Positions 9,560-18,753 of a stretch of 40,074 bases of DNA are shown here, piece after piece. This stretch comes from Bacteroidales bacterium (lineage in GTDB: Bacteria; Bacteroidota; Bacteroidia; Bacteroidales; UBA7960), in contig PWKN01000170.1 of assembly GCA_003559735.1 (NCBI GenBank), positions 1-40,074 on the forward strand, given 5' to 3'. A program made the translations under genes and the position numbers. Every line of letters starts with the position of its first letter. Within the stretch, counting starts at the first letter, position 1. The notes under the pieces were generated by a model. It was not told the origin of the DNA, searched no databases, and worked only from the letters and a program-made list of their open reading frames with translations.

Positions 9560-10792
9560 CTATCCGAACGAAATGATCGCCCTGCTGATTATATCTACAC
9601 AATCTTTCAGTTGCTCTTCGGTGATCACCAGTGGCGGAGCGAAACGGATCTTGTCGCCATGCGTGGGTTTTGCGAGCAATCCGAGTTCGGCCATTTTCAG
9701 ACAAACATCCATGGCGGTCTTGCCGCCTTTGGGTTTTATGACGATGGCATTGAGCAGGCCTTTGCCCCTGACGGTTGTGATCATGTCAGACTGTATGGCG
9801 TTGAGCTCTTTGCGCAGAAGATGTCCGAGCCGCTCTGATCTTTCTGCAAGGTTCTCCTCCGTGACCACCCCGAGGGCAGCCATTGCCACCTTTGCTGCTA
9901 CGGGGTTTCCGCCGAAGGTGGAGCCATGCTGACCTGGTTTGATGACCAGCATTACATCGTCGTTAGCCAGAACGGCCGATACCGGGTACATTCCACCGCT
10001 GATGGCTTTGCCAAGGATGACCACATCGGGTTTTACATTTTCGTGGTCGCAGGCCAGCATTTTCCCGGTCCGTGCAATCCCGGTCTGTATTTCGTCTGCG
10101 ATATAAAGCACATTGTGCTGCTTACACAACGCCCATGTCTTTGCCAGGTAGCCGTCATCAGGCACGTAAACCCCTGCCTCGCCCTGGATGGGTTCAAAAA
10201 GGAACCCGGCAACATTCGGGTCTTTTAGTGCTTCTGCCAGTGCATCAACGTCGTTATAGGGGATGCGGACAAAACCGGGTGTATAAGGGCCGTAATCGCC
10301 ATACCCGTCGGGATCGTTCGAGAATGACACAATGGTGGTGGTGCGCCCGTGGAAGTTGTTTTCACACACCACGATCTTTGCCTGGTTCGCGGGGATACCC
10401 TTTTTCTGGTATGCCCACTTACGGCATAGTTTAATGGCGGTTTCCACAGCCTCAGCACCGGTATTCATCGGCAGCACTTTGTCGTATCCAAACAGCCGGG
10501 TGATGAATTGTTCGTACTGACCCAGCACGTCGTTATGAAATGCCCTCGAAGTAAGCGCCAGTTTTTTTGACTGTTCTGTGAGCGCCTCCACGATTTTTGG
10601 GTGACAGTGTCCCTGGTTGACCGCCGAGTAGGCTGAAAGAAAATCGTAATAGCGTTTCCCTTCAACATCATAAACATATACCCCTTCGCCACGTGACAAA
10701 ACAACCGGCAGTGGGTGGTAATTATGTGCACCGTACTTGTCTTCCAGTGCTATCGCCTCTTGCGATGTGATCTTTTCTGTTTTATGCATCAT
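9560..10792 (-). CDS. rocD: Ornithine aminotransferase (ornithine-oxo-acid transaminase)
   Basis: This 410-aa fold-type I PLP enzyme transfers the delta-amino group of ornithine to 2-oxoglutarate, giving glutamate semialdehyde (which cyclises to pyrroline-5-carboxylate). Diagnostic blocks are [87 protein letters not shown], and the PLP lysine K262 in ILGKAISGG, then [11 protein letters not shown]. Length matches the family. Two ATG codons lie at the start (10792 and 10789). The gene stands alone between two gaps and probably has its own promoter. It could link with the glyoxylate/hydroxyproline-type genes at 22-25 kb only at the level of amino-acid catabolism. Confidence 0.95.
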   Translation of the reverse strand: MMHKTEKITSQEAIALEDKYGAHNYHPLPVVLSRGEGVYVYDVEGKRYYDFLSAYSAVNQGHCHPKIVEALTEQSKKLALTSRAFHNDVLGQYEQFITRLFGYDKVLPMNTGAEAVETAIKLCRKWAYQKKGIPANQAKIVVCENNFHGRTTTIVSFSNDPDGYGDYGPYTPGFVRIPYNDVDALAEALKDPNVAGFLFEPIQGEAGVYVPDDGYLAKTWALCKQHNVLYIADEIQTGIARTGKMLACDHENVKPDVVILGKAISGGMYPVSAVLANDDVMLVIKPGQHGSTFGGNPVAAKVAMAALGVVTEENLAERSERLGHLLRKELNAIQSDMITTVRGKGLLNAIVIKPKGGKTAMDVCLKMAELGLLAKPTHGDKIRFAPPLVITEEQLKDCVDIISRAIISFG

Positions 10793-10864
10793 GTTAATCC
10801 TAAATTATATATAATGAAAACGATCATTTTTGTTCCCGCCAGCCAGAAGCTGACAAAGAAACCG

Positions 10865-10872
10865 CAAATATA
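10865..10872 (-). promoter_or_regulatory. Possible -7 promoter element for rocD (TATATTTG)
   Basis: The minus strand reads TATATTTG, matching the Bacteroidota -7 consensus TAnnTTTG, about 72 bases before the rocD ATG. No good TTTG -33 box is present at the expected distance, so support is partial. Confidence 0.35.
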
Positions 10873-10968
10873 ACAAAAGCCAGTCGATTAATACGCCAGT
10901 ACCTTCGTGATAATAATGTTATTCTCTTGCCACTGGCGACCCCATAATCAGCACATAGCGAACGGGCC

Positions 10969-11376
10969 CTATTCAAGAAAGCGGTGCTTAACCCGTTTGC
11001 CGGGCACCATACATTCGCTGCGCCTGCCAAACCAGGCATATCGCTTGCTGGCAATTATGCGGTACACTGCATTGCGGATAAATGGTGGTATGATGATCAG
11101 TGCACAGAGGCAGTTTACCGGGAAACGCAAATGGCGTACTGCGCGCAACACGGCTGTACTGTTTGTGTAGATCCTTCCATGTTCGATGTAGATCACAGAG
11201 CTCGGCCGACTAATATTATATCCGGACAGAAGCTTTCCGGCAAAATCCGATTGCAGGGATGAAAAAAAGAACCTTTCTTTTTTGTCATGACGCAGCACAA
11301 ACCGTACACTGGCGTTGCACAGGTTGCACACCCCGTCAAACAGAAGCAAATGGTCGGGGATCTTCTGGCTGCTCAT
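10969..11376 (-). CDS. DCC-family thiol-disulfide oxidoreductase-like protein (DUF393)
   Basis: The protein is 135 aa from ATG 11376 (MSSQKIPDHLLLFDGVCNLC). The DGVCNLC motif near the N-terminus, followed by FVLRHDKKERFFFSSLQS, defines the DCC/DUF393 family, in which the DxxCxxC motif is proposed to be redox-active. The C-terminal half has a hydrophobic segment (FPVNCLCALIIIPPFIRNAVY) and ends with the family-typical RYAWFGRRSEC. An in-frame extension upstream to 11478 exists, but a promoter-like -7 box lies within it, favouring the shorter start. It is divergent from glgB; its role is unknown. Confidence 0.85.
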   Translation of the reverse strand: MSSQKIPDHLLLFDGVCNLCNASVRFVLRHDKKERFFFSSLQSDFAGKLLSGYNISRPSSVIYIEHGRIYTNSTAVLRAVRHLRFPVNCLCALIIIPPFIRNAVYRIIASKRYAWFGRRSECMVPGKRVKHRFLE

Positions 11377-11447
11377 CTTTTGCAATATCGGGTTACAACA
11401 TTCATGGTGGACGGCACGATGGTATGGTGCCTGCAGAGGATTTGATG

Positions 11448-11478
11448 CAAAAATAAGGGATCCCGCCGGGAAAAGCAA
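11448..11478 (-). promoter_or_regulatory. Promoter for the DCC-family gene (TTGC-N19-TATTTTTG)
   Basis: On the minus strand a perfect TAnnTTTG match (TATTTTTG, 11455-11448) lies 19 bases after a TTGC that could serve as the -33 element. The predicted transcript starts upstream of ATG 11376, leaving a leader of roughly 65 bases. This supports the shorter start for that gene. Confidence 0.45.
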
Positions 11479-11532
11479 TCCCTGTCAACAGAAAACGTTT
11501 GTCGTGTTCCGGAGATGTGTTGGCCGGTCTGC

Positions 11533-11562
11533 TTGGAAAATAAAAAAGGATGTGTATCTTTA
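11533..11562 (+). promoter_or_regulatory. Possible promoter for glgB (TTGG-N18-TATCTTTA)
   Basis: TTGG at 11533-11536 and TATCTTTA at 11555-11562 are separated by 18 bases. The second is one base off the TAnnTTTG consensus. It lies about 115 bases upstream of the glgB ATG. The rest of the 300-bp divergent gap (11377-11677) shows no other clear element. Confidence 0.35.
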
Positions 11563-11677
11563 TGCAAGGTTTTTGGAAGCGCATCTGCCGGGTTGCCTGG
11601 TATAGCAATCATTGCTTAGGCTGCAGGTGTTTTTTGTTCATCAATGGTCATTTGAAAATAAAAAATCCGCACCAACA

Positions 11678-13672
11678 ATGTATACTCCCGATTATGTAAA
11701 GAAAGACCCTTACCTGCTGCCTTTTGCAAAAACCATAACCGGACGGTTGCGCAGGGCGTTCAGTAAAGAGAAGGCACTGTCTGGTCCGGCAGGCTCCCTG
11801 TTGTCTTTTGCAATGGGGCATCACCATTACGGCTTGCATCATGCCGGCAATGAATGGGTGATGCGCGAGTGGGCGCCCAATGCTACTAAGATATACCTGC
11901 TGGGAGATTTTAATGCGTGGCAGCCACAGGATGCGTATGCCTTTCAGTCAACGGGCAATGGCAACTGGGAGATCCGTGTCTCCCTCGATGCGCTGCACCA
12001 CGAAGACCTTTTCAGGCTGCGCATGTGCTGGAAAGACGGGTCGGGCGACCGGATTCCGGCGTGGGCAAACAGGGTGGTACAGGATCCGCAGACACACATA
12101 TTCAATGCACAGGTATGGGCTCCTTCCCACCCATATGAATGGAAGCACCCAATACCACCGGTGTCCGGACCCCCCATCATTTATGAGGCACACGCAGGTA
12201 TGGCCACCGAGGACTACAGGGTGGGTACCTGGGAAGAGTTTCGCCTGAATGTGCTGCCACGTATAGCCGATGCCGGCTACAACACCATACAGCTGATGGC
12301 CGTGCAGGAGCATCCTTTCTACGGATCGTTTGGATACCACGTGAGCAGCTTCTTTGCACCGTCGAGCCGTTTTGGCACGCCGGAAGAGCTGAAGGCACTG
12401 ATTGACGATGCACATGGTCGTGGCATCCGTGTAATCATGGACATAGTCCATTCGCACGCCGTAAAAAACGAGGTTGAAGGGATCAGTCGCTATGACGGCT
12501 CGCATTACCAGTTCTTTCATGACGGTCAGAGGGGAGACCACCCTGCGTGGGACAGCCGGTGTTTTGATTACGGGAAAGACCAGGTGTTGCATTTTCTGTT
12601 GTCCAACTGCCGTTACTGGCTTGAAGAGTTTCGTTTTGACGGTTTTCGTTTCGACGGGATCACCAGCATGTTGTATCACGATCACGGACTGGGTACTGAC
12701 TTTGTGTCTTATGATCAGTATTTCAACACAAACCAGGACGAAGATGCCATCGCATATCTTTACCTGGCCAACAAGCTGATCCATACCTATCGTCCAACCG
12801 CACTCACCATAGCAGAAGATATGAGCGGTATGCCGGGCCTTGCTGCGCCGGAAAGTCTCGGCGGACTAGGGTTTGATTACAGGCTGGCAATGGGTGTGCC
12901 CGATTACTGGATTCGGACCATAAAAGAGAAAAAGGTTGAATTCTGGCATGTGGGAGATATATTTTATCGTCTGAAGGGAAAGCGTGATGAGGAAAAAACC
13001 GTTCATTATGCAGAGTCGCACGATCAGGCATTGGTAGGGGATAAAAGCATCATATTCTGGCTGATGGATAAGGACATGTATGATGACATGCACAAGGAGC
13101 GTCAGAACCTGGTTGTTGATAACGGGATGGCCCTGCATAAGATGATCCGGCTCATCACTATGGCCACTGCAGGGAACGGATACCTTAACTTCATGGGGAA
13201 TGAGTTTGGGCATCCCGAATGGATCGATTTTCCAAATGCCCATAACAACTGGTCATACCATTATGCGCGAAGGCAATGGAGCCTGGTTGACAACCAACAG
13301 CTGAAATATCATTACCTGGCTGATTTTGACAAGGCGATGGTGTTGCTGTTCAGGGATCATGCCCTGCTCGGAAAGCCACACATTGACCTGTACCTGGAGC
13401 ACATCTCTGACCAGGTCCTTGTTTTTGGACGTGGCGGATGTGTTTTTGTGTTCAACTTCAGTCCATTCCGCTCCTATACAGATGCGCCGGTCAGGGTGCC
13501 TGAGGGTACGTATTCGGTGGTGCTGAACACTGACTCCGCCACTTTTGGCGGTAACGGACGACTTGATGAGGAGATGATGTATACAGCAAGCAGGACGGCA
13601 GACAAAGAAGGATCGGGAAAGATGATGCTATACATCCCTTCCTTGTCGGCCTTTGTCCTGAAGCAATGCTGA
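11678..13672 (+). CDS. glgB: 1,4-alpha-glucan branching enzyme (GH13, CBM48)
   Basis: This 664-aa enzyme creates alpha-1,6 branches in glycogen by cutting and transferring alpha-1,4 chains. An N-terminal CBM48 domain lies at about residues 50-150 (VMREWAPNATKIYLLGDFN). The GH13 barrel follows, with the branching-enzyme blocks YGSFGYHVSSFFAPSSRFG, RVIMDIVHSHA, EFRFDGFRFDGITSM (nucleophile D326), LTIAEDMSGMPG (acid/base E380), HYAESHDQALVGDK and FMGNEFGHPEW. The C-terminal all-beta domain ends with MLYIPSLSAFVLKQC. The sequence is of the bacterial/eukaryotic short type, without a long N1 extension. ATG 11678 is chosen because the frame upstream has only a TTG (11612) and no family sequence. It is monocistronic in this window; no other glycogen genes are adjacent. 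Confidence 0.95.
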   Translation: MYTPDYVKKDPYLLPFAKTITGRLRRAFSKEKALSGPAGSLLSFAMGHHHYGLHHAGNEWVMREWAPNATKIYLLGDFNAWQPQDAYAFQSTGNGNWEIRVSLDALHHEDLFRLRMCWKDGSGDRIPAWANRVVQDPQTHIFNAQVWAPSHPYEWKHPIPPVSGPPIIYEAHAGMATEDYRVGTWEEFRLNVLPRIADAGYNTIQLMAVQEHPFYGSFGYHVSSFFAPSSRFGTPEELKALIDDAHGRGIRVIMDIVHSHAVKNEVEGISRYDGSHYQFFHDGQRGDHPAWDSRCFDYGKDQVLHFLLSNCRYWLEEFRFDGFRFDGITSMLYHDHGLGTDFVSYDQYFNTNQDEDAIAYLYLANKLIHTYRPTALTIAEDMSGMPGLAAPESLGGLGFDYRLAMGVPDYWIRTIKEKKVEFWHVGDIFYRLKGKRDEEKTVHYAESHDQALVGDKSIIFWLMDKDMYDDMHKERQNLVVDNGMALHKMIRLITMATAGNGYLNFMGNEFGHPEWIDFPNAHNNWSYHYARRQWSLVDNQQLKYHYLADFDKAMVLLFRDHALLGKPHIDLYLEHISDQVLVFGRGGCVFVFNFSPFRSYTDAPVRVPEGTYSVVLNTDSATFGGNGRLDEEMMYTASRTADKEGSGKMMLYIPSLSAFVLKQC

Positions 13673-13695
13673 CCTTGGCTCCACACAAACATATT

Positions 13696-13800
13696 CGTTG
13701 TGTAGTGTCTGTCTCTGCTATCCGGTTTCTGCGTTATGCTTGTTTTGAAAACAGGTTTTTACAAGAGTACACTCCTTGGTTTTCAAAACTGCACAAGCAT
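13696..13800. repeat. Dispersed structured element, copy A (conserved 5' half plus hairpin)
   Basis: Bases 13704-13751 match 26909-26956 at 41 of 48 positions, including a 17-base identical run (tccggtttctgcgttat). A shared cgttgt precedes the block in both. The end of the block forms the left arm of a hairpin: left arm 13736-13752, right arm 13779-13800, with 11 continuous pairs (gttttgaaaac/gttttcaaaac), then six more outer pairs (atgctt/aagcat) across a 5-base bulge. Copy B has a different stem sequence that still pairs. It lies in the gap between glgB and the TonB receptor gene. Identity unknown. Confidence 0.55.
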
Positions 13801-13890
13801 TGAACCCGAAGATTATCGTTCAGGCACTTGGCTTGATGGACAGACTCTTTGTAAAGTGATACCGGCAACCCGCCACTTTTCTGTGTACAA

Positions 13891-13920
13891 TTTGGCATAA
13901 AAAAATTTCATGTACATTTG
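13891..13920 (+). promoter_or_regulatory. Bacteroidota-type promoter (TTTG-N18-TACATTTG) of the TonB receptor gene
   Basis: TTTG at 13891-13894 and TACATTTG at 13913-13920 fit the -33 TTTG / -7 TAnnTTTG consensus of Bacteroidota with 18-base spacing. Transcription would start near 13926. The in-frame TTG at 13918 lies inside the -7 box and so cannot be the translation start on this transcript. This points to the TTG at 13951. Confidence 0.6.
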
Positions 13921-13950
13921 CACGTCAAAAAAATTAAACATATTATAACA

Positions 13951-16320
13951 TTGAGACAAATTTCCATTAATTGCATATTATCGTTGATCTTATGCGGAGT
14001 TTCAGCCGTTGTGTCTGCGCAGGAATTTACGCAGACAATCAGGGGCACAGTGCTGGATGCCTATACAGAGTTGCCGTTGCCGGGTGCAACAGTGATCATT
14101 GCCGGGACCGATCCCTTACAGGGGACATCAACCAATGCCGAGGGGGCGTTTCGTTTTGACAACATGCCTGCGGGGCGTTATGACCTGCAGGTAAGCATGA
14201 TGGGATACAGGGCAACGGTATTGCAAAACCTGTTGCTGGTTACCGGTCGCGAGCTTGTTGTTACCGCCAGACTGGAAGAGCAGGTTTATCTGCTTGATGA
14301 TGTTGAGGTACGGCCCGAGATCAGAAAAGATCAGGCCATTAATGAGATGGCCATGGTGAGTGCCCGTTCTTTCACCATTGATGAAACAGAGCGTTATGCC
14401 GGCAGTCTCGGTGATCCGTCGCGCATGGCCGCAAATTTTGCCGGTGTCTCATCAGCATCTGACCAGCGCAATGACATCATCATCAGGGGCAATTCACCAA
14501 TAGGGTTGCTGTGGCGGCTGGAAGGGGTGGAGATACCCAACCCCAACCATTTTGGTTCCATTGGCTCAACCGGCGGTCCGGTGAGCATGATCAACAACAA
14601 CCACCTGGATAATTCTGACTTTTATACCGCGGCTTTTCCTGCAGAGTATGGAAACGCCCTTGCCGGGGCATTTGACTTGCGTATGCGGAACGGCAACAAT
14701 GAACAGCGTGAGTTTATGGGACAAATGGGGTTCAATGGTTTTGAGCTTGGTGCAGAAGGTCCGTTTTCAGACAAGAGACGTTCCTCTTACCTGGTAAATG
14801 CCAGGTACAGTACACTGGAAGTATTGCAGGCGGCCGGAATGAGTTTCGGCACAGGGGCTGCCATTCCCGAATACAAAGACATATCCTTTAAGCTTAATTT
14901 TCCTGTGAAGCGTGGCCGCATTACGGTATTCGGACTGGGTGGGGATAACCGTATTGCCATGCTCGACAGCAAGGAAGATGATGCCCAGTATGGTTTTGCC
15001 GGTACGGACCTGTACTATGGAAACAGGATGGGTGTTGCCGGGATAAACCATGTCCATTACCTCAGCAACGATATCCGTTTTACCAACACCCTTGCTGTAT
15101 CAGGGATCCGTGGCACGGCCGATATTTATGAGCTATTTGATGATGACCTGGACCTGCCAAATGTTATTGAAGACCTGGGAGAGATCAAATACAGCTTTTC
15201 ATCAAAATACGCACACCGGTTTAGTTCGCGAAACTATCTGAATGCCGGGATCATTGCTGACCATTATGATCTCAGGTACCAGGGACAGGAATACCAAACC
15301 GACACCGGAGAATATGTTTACTATATCAACACTACCGGCAGCATGAACCTGGTGAGGATGTTTGCTGAATGGCAACACCGGTTTACCGGTGAACTTGTGA
15401 TGACAGCAGGCCTGCACGCGTGTTACCTGTTCCTGAATGAAACACATGCACTGGAACCGCGCTACGGACTGAGGTGGGAGTTCGCTCCCGGACAGTCGGT
15501 TAGCTTTGGTGCCGGCTTACACAGCCAGATGCAAATGAAAGCGCTGTATTTTTCACAAATGCTGATCGACACCGTAAACCAGGTGCATGAAAAAACGAAT
15601 GATCACCTCGACTTTTCACGCAGCCTGCATCTTGTTACGGGTTATGACCGGTTGCTTGGTGAAGGGCACCGGCTGAAGACCGAAATATATTACCAAAGGC
15701 TGTACAACATACCAGTGGCCTGGCGTCAGCCACAGTTTTCAGTGATAAACCAGGGAGGTGCCTTTAATTACTGGACATTCAATGAGATGGAGAATGAGGG
15801 TACGGGCGAAAACAAAGGGATAGAGCTAACCCTTGAAAAGTTTTTGCACGAAGGGTTTTATTACCTGGTGACAGCGTCTATATTTGATGCCGGCTACAGG
15901 GGCTATGACGGAATATGGCGCAACTCAGCTTTTAACAACAACTACATTTTCAATGTGCTGACTGGTTATGAATGGCGTACCGGAGAACGTTCCCTGTTGT
16001 CGGCTGACCTGAAGATGGTTTATGCCGGCGGCAACCGTTACCTGGAAATTGATGCTGAACGGTCAGAGGCTGAAAACGGTGCGCGATACAAGTGGGACAC
16101 GGCTTTTGAGAACAGGTATCCCAACTATTTCAGGTTAAACGGACGCATTACATTCAGGCTCAACGGACGCAACATCAACCAGGAATGGGCGCTCGACCTG
16201 CAAAATATGACGAACCGTCAGAATATCTTCACCGAGAACTGGAATTCACAAAAACAAGAGATCACCACCTCTTACCAGATGGGGTTTATGCACATGATGA
16301 CCTACAGGATATACTTTTAA
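13951..16320 (+). CDS. TonB-dependent receptor with N-terminal carboxypeptidase-like regulatory domain
   Basis: This 789-aa outer-membrane receptor uses TonB energy to import a ligand. Starting at TTG 13951 it has a clean signal peptide (RQISINCILSLILCGVSAVV, cleavage after SAQ). A carboxypeptidase-D-like domain (about residues 27-112: IRGTVLDAYTELPLPGATVI, FDNMPAGRYDLQVSMMGY) follows. The plug comes next (about 120-240: MAANFAGVSSASDQRNDIII, RGNSPIGLLWRLEGVEIPNP), then a 22-strand-type barrel ending SYQMGFMHMMTYRIYF with a terminal aromatic. It lacks the partner SusD gene, so it is a stand-alone receptor rather than a SusCD pair. A TTG start 33 bases upstream overlaps the promoter and is disfavoured; no in-frame ATG precedes the signal peptide. 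Ligand unknown. It is convergent with the S9 peptidase. Confidence 0.88.
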   Translation: MRQISINCILSLILCGVSAVVSAQEFTQTIRGTVLDAYTELPLPGATVIIAGTDPLQGTSTNAEGAFRFDNMPAGRYDLQVSMMGYRATVLQNLLLVTGRELVVTARLEEQVYLLDDVEVRPEIRKDQAINEMAMVSARSFTIDETERYAGSLGDPSRMAANFAGVSSASDQRNDIIIRGNSPIGLLWRLEGVEIPNPNHFGSIGSTGGPVSMINNNHLDNSDFYTAAFPAEYGNALAGAFDLRMRNGNNEQREFMGQMGFNGFELGAEGPFSDKRRSSYLVNARYSTLEVLQAAGMSFGTGAAIPEYKDISFKLNFPVKRGRITVFGLGGDNRIAMLDSKEDDAQYGFAGTDLYYGNRMGVAGINHVHYLSNDIRFTNTLAVSGIRGTADIYELFDDDLDLPNVIEDLGEIKYSFSSKYAHRFSSRNYLNAGIIADHYDLRYQGQEYQTDTGEYVYYINTTGSMNLVRMFAEWQHRFTGELVMTAGLHACYLFLNETHALEPRYGLRWEFAPGQSVSFGAGLHSQMQMKALYFSQMLIDTVNQVHEKTNDHLDFSRSLHLVTGYDRLLGEGHRLKTEIYYQRLYNIPVAWRQPQFSVINQGGAFNYWTFNEMENEGTGENKGIELTLEKFLHEGFYYLVTASIFDAGYRGYDGIWRNSAFNNNYIFNVLTGYEWRTGERSLLSADLKMVYAGGNRYLEIDAERSEAENGARYKWDTAFENRYPNYFRLNGRITFRLNGRNINQEWALDLQNMTNRQNIFTENWNSQKQEITTSYQMGFMHMMTYRIYF

Positions 16321-16336
16321 CGATTTGTTCATTCTG

Positions 16337-16362
16337 CCGGTCCGACAAAGATACAGGACCGG
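16337..16362. terminator. Hairpin between convergent genes
   Basis: ccggtcc (16337-16343) pairs with ggaccgg (16356-16362) around a 12-base loop. It is followed on the plus strand by only a short T-run (ttt). It lies in the 68-bp gap between the convergent TonB receptor and S9 peptidase genes, so it probably ends transcription in one or both directions, weakly. Confidence 0.5.
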
Positions 16363-16388
16363 TTTGAGCCTGCTTCGTTAATGTATTC

Positions 16389-18635
16389 TTACCGTGGTCC
16401 GGGTGGCAGATGATTAAGCAGATACCTTGCTATGTATACCCGCACATGCAGTGTGGTTCCTTTGCCTTCCCGAAGGCCATGGTCGCGGTGGGGATAGGCA
16501 ATGTAATCGAACTGTTTACCAAGTTCAATAAGGCGGTCTACCAGTCCTTCAACTATTTCGAGGTGGGTATTGGTTTCTCCGCTGCCATGGATGATCAGCA
16601 GGTTGCCCTCCAGTCCTTCGGCAAAGTTTATCGGTGCAGATTCCCTGTATCCTTCCGGGTTCACCTCCGTGGTGTTCATGTAGATCTCCTGGAACCAGGC
16701 ATTATAGAGGTGTGGCTGTGGCTTGGGTACTACGGCGATGCCGGTATGAAATACATCGGGTCTGCGGAAGAGTGCATTAAGGGTATTTGAACCTCCACCG
16801 CTCCAGCCCCAGGTGCCAACCCTGGAAAGGTCGACATATGGTCGTTTGCGCCCCAGTTCTAAAACTCCCTTTGCCTGTTCTTCGGTAGAAAGCGGACCCA
16901 GACTACCGGATATTGAACGACGCCAGGCAGCTCCTTTTGGTGCTGGTGTACCCCTGTTGTCAATGGAGACCACCAGGTATCCCATGTCAGCGATCGCCCG
17001 GTGGAACTCAGCCATTGCATGGCCCCATGAGTCAATTACCGTCTGGAGGTGTGGCTCCCCATACACGTAAACAAACAACGGATATTTGCGGGAAGGGTCA
17101 AAGTCCTTTGGTTTGATCATCCACCCATCCATTACAATGCCGTCACCGATGTCAACCTGGAAGAACTCCTTTGGCTGCAACTGCATTGCATTTACTTTTT
17201 CTCGCAACGACTGATTGTCCTCAAGTACCCGGACAACCTCATGGTCCGGAAGTTTTACAAGTTGTGTGACAGGGGGTGTGTTTGCTGTCGAGTAAGTATG
17301 GAATGCATATTGACCATTTGGAGATATGTCATAGTTATGGGTCCCCGGCTGATCTGCCGGGGTGACCTGTTCAGGTTCACTGGTTCTGTCCAGCCGCACC
17401 CTGAAAAGGTATGTTTGTGTTGCATTTTCGGGAGATGCATCATAGTAAAACCAACCTCCGGCATCATCAACGGCAACACGCCTGATGATATCAAAATTTC
17501 CGGGGGTAATGTTTTTTTTGTTGCTGCCGTCGCGAGAATAAACATAAGCATGCCGCCACCCGTCCATTTCGCTTAAAACAAGAAACCTGTCATGGTTATC
17601 AACCCATTCCAGTCCGAGGTTCGTATGATAACTCGCAACAACCCATGCAGGGTCTGTTTCTTCAAATACACTTGTTATGGTGCCGGTGTTGATGTTTGCA
17701 AGAAAAAAAATTCGCTTATCCCTGAAACGGCTCAGTTGTTCCACCAATACCTCATCAGGACTTCCGGCCCATTTCACCTCTCCCAGGTAATAACCTTCTG
17801 ATGGAATGGGGATTTGCGGCCAGTGTGTTTTTTTCCCTTCGGCATCGACAACGCCAACCCGTAGTGACGCAATGGTTCCTCCCACCCTGGCGAACCTGGT
17901 TTCTCTGACCTCCGGATAGGATGGATCAACAGGATCTAAAGTTGACCTTAGCCTTACACGGGATACATCGGTCTGCACAAAGGCAATGCTGCTGCCGTCG
18001 GGACTCCAGGATGCCTGGCCATAAGTTACAGAGCCTGGAATCGCATCATTTGTTAGTGGTGTTACCCGTTCATTATGCAAATCATATACGTACAGGTTCC
18101 CCTGGTCGGCAAAAAGGATGCGGTCACCTTCGGGTGAAATGCTGCTGTTGGTTCCAGCGGTCACTTTCCGGAGTTTGCCGGATTCACGCTCAAACATCCA
18201 ATAGTGCATATCCCGTGTTTTATCATCCTGGGCAACTGCATGCAGCAGTATGCTGTTTCCATCTCCTGACACTGTGTAGCTGAGAAGCGTAAAAGGTCCG
18301 GTTACATCATCACAGACGAGTTGCGTGGAAGAGATCAGCTCTGTTCGTTTTCCACTGGCTGCATCATAACTTACCAATGCCTGACTGTTGGGTTCCTGTG
18401 ATGATTCCATAACGAGGTACCCCGAACCGCAGGGGAGCCAGTTTGCCCTGAAAGACCTGGCAGCAAATGCATTTTTTTCGAAGATTTGTCGCAACCTTTC
18501 AACTGTTTCATCAGGTACGTCAATCCGCTGACTGAACTGTGTTGCTTCGACTGACTGAGTATATGCAAATCCAGACATCAAAAACACCTGGATCAATACG
18601 ATTACCACACTCAGATTTGTTGCTTTTGCTTTCAT
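16389..18635 (-). CDS. S9 family peptidase (dipeptidyl peptidase IV-like), secreted, with Glu at the triad Asp position
   Basis: This 748-aa protein has a signal peptide (LSVVIVLIQVFLMSGFAYTQ). An N-terminal DPP IV-type beta-propeller follows (about residues 70-480: YWMFERESGKLRKVTAG, SISPEGDRILFADQGNLYVY, SWSPDGSSIAFVQTD). The alpha/beta-hydrolase domain contains YPLFVYVYGEPHLQTV, DNRGTPAPKGAAWRR, GTWGWSGGGSN (nucleophile S612) and YPHRDHGLREG (H719). The position of the charge-relay Asp, normally HGTxDD, reads HGSGETNTH, placing E687 there. E687 to H719 is 32 residues, the same distance as D708 to H740 in human DPP4 (from memory). It is predicted periplasmic and to cleave N-terminal dipeptides, though activity with Glu is uncertain. 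Single gene, convergent with the TonB receptor. Confidence 0.9.
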   Translation of the reverse strand: MKAKATNLSVVIVLIQVFLMSGFAYTQSVEATQFSQRIDVPDETVERLRQIFEKNAFAARSFRANWLPCGSGYLVMESSQEPNSQALVSYDAASGKRTELISSTQLVCDDVTGPFTLLSYTVSGDGNSILLHAVAQDDKTRDMHYWMFERESGKLRKVTAGTNSSISPEGDRILFADQGNLYVYDLHNERVTPLTNDAIPGSVTYGQASWSPDGSSIAFVQTDVSRVRLRSTLDPVDPSYPEVRETRFARVGGTIASLRVGVVDAEGKKTHWPQIPIPSEGYYLGEVKWAGSPDEVLVEQLSRFRDKRIFFLANINTGTITSVFEETDPAWVVASYHTNLGLEWVDNHDRFLVLSEMDGWRHAYVYSRDGSNKKNITPGNFDIIRRVAVDDAGGWFYYDASPENATQTYLFRVRLDRTSEPEQVTPADQPGTHNYDISPNGQYAFHTYSTANTPPVTQLVKLPDHEVVRVLEDNQSLREKVNAMQLQPKEFFQVDIGDGIVMDGWMIKPKDFDPSRKYPLFVYVYGEPHLQTVIDSWGHAMAEFHRAIADMGYLVVSIDNRGTPAPKGAAWRRSISGSLGPLSTEEQAKGVLELGRKRPYVDLSRVGTWGWSGGGSNTLNALFRRPDVFHTGIAVVPKPQPHLYNAWFQEIYMNTTEVNPEGYRESAPINFAEGLEGNLLIIHGSGETNTHLEIVEGLVDRLIELGKQFDYIAYPHRDHGLREGKGTTLHVRVYIARYLLNHLPPGPR

Positions 18636-18753
18636 CTTTCTTGGGTTTATTGATTTATAAATAGTTTGCTCTCCTGAGAAAGCGCTGCAAGATGATTAGG
18701 AATTTTATTTATTTTTGGTCAAAGTGCTTCATTTCAGAAAATTACAGTTGAAG

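Noticed and set aside
11948-12784. 278-codon minus-strand open frame opposite glgB
   Set aside because: Antisense to conserved GH13 blocks of glgB; low-quality composition rich in His, Cys and Val typical of shadow frames.
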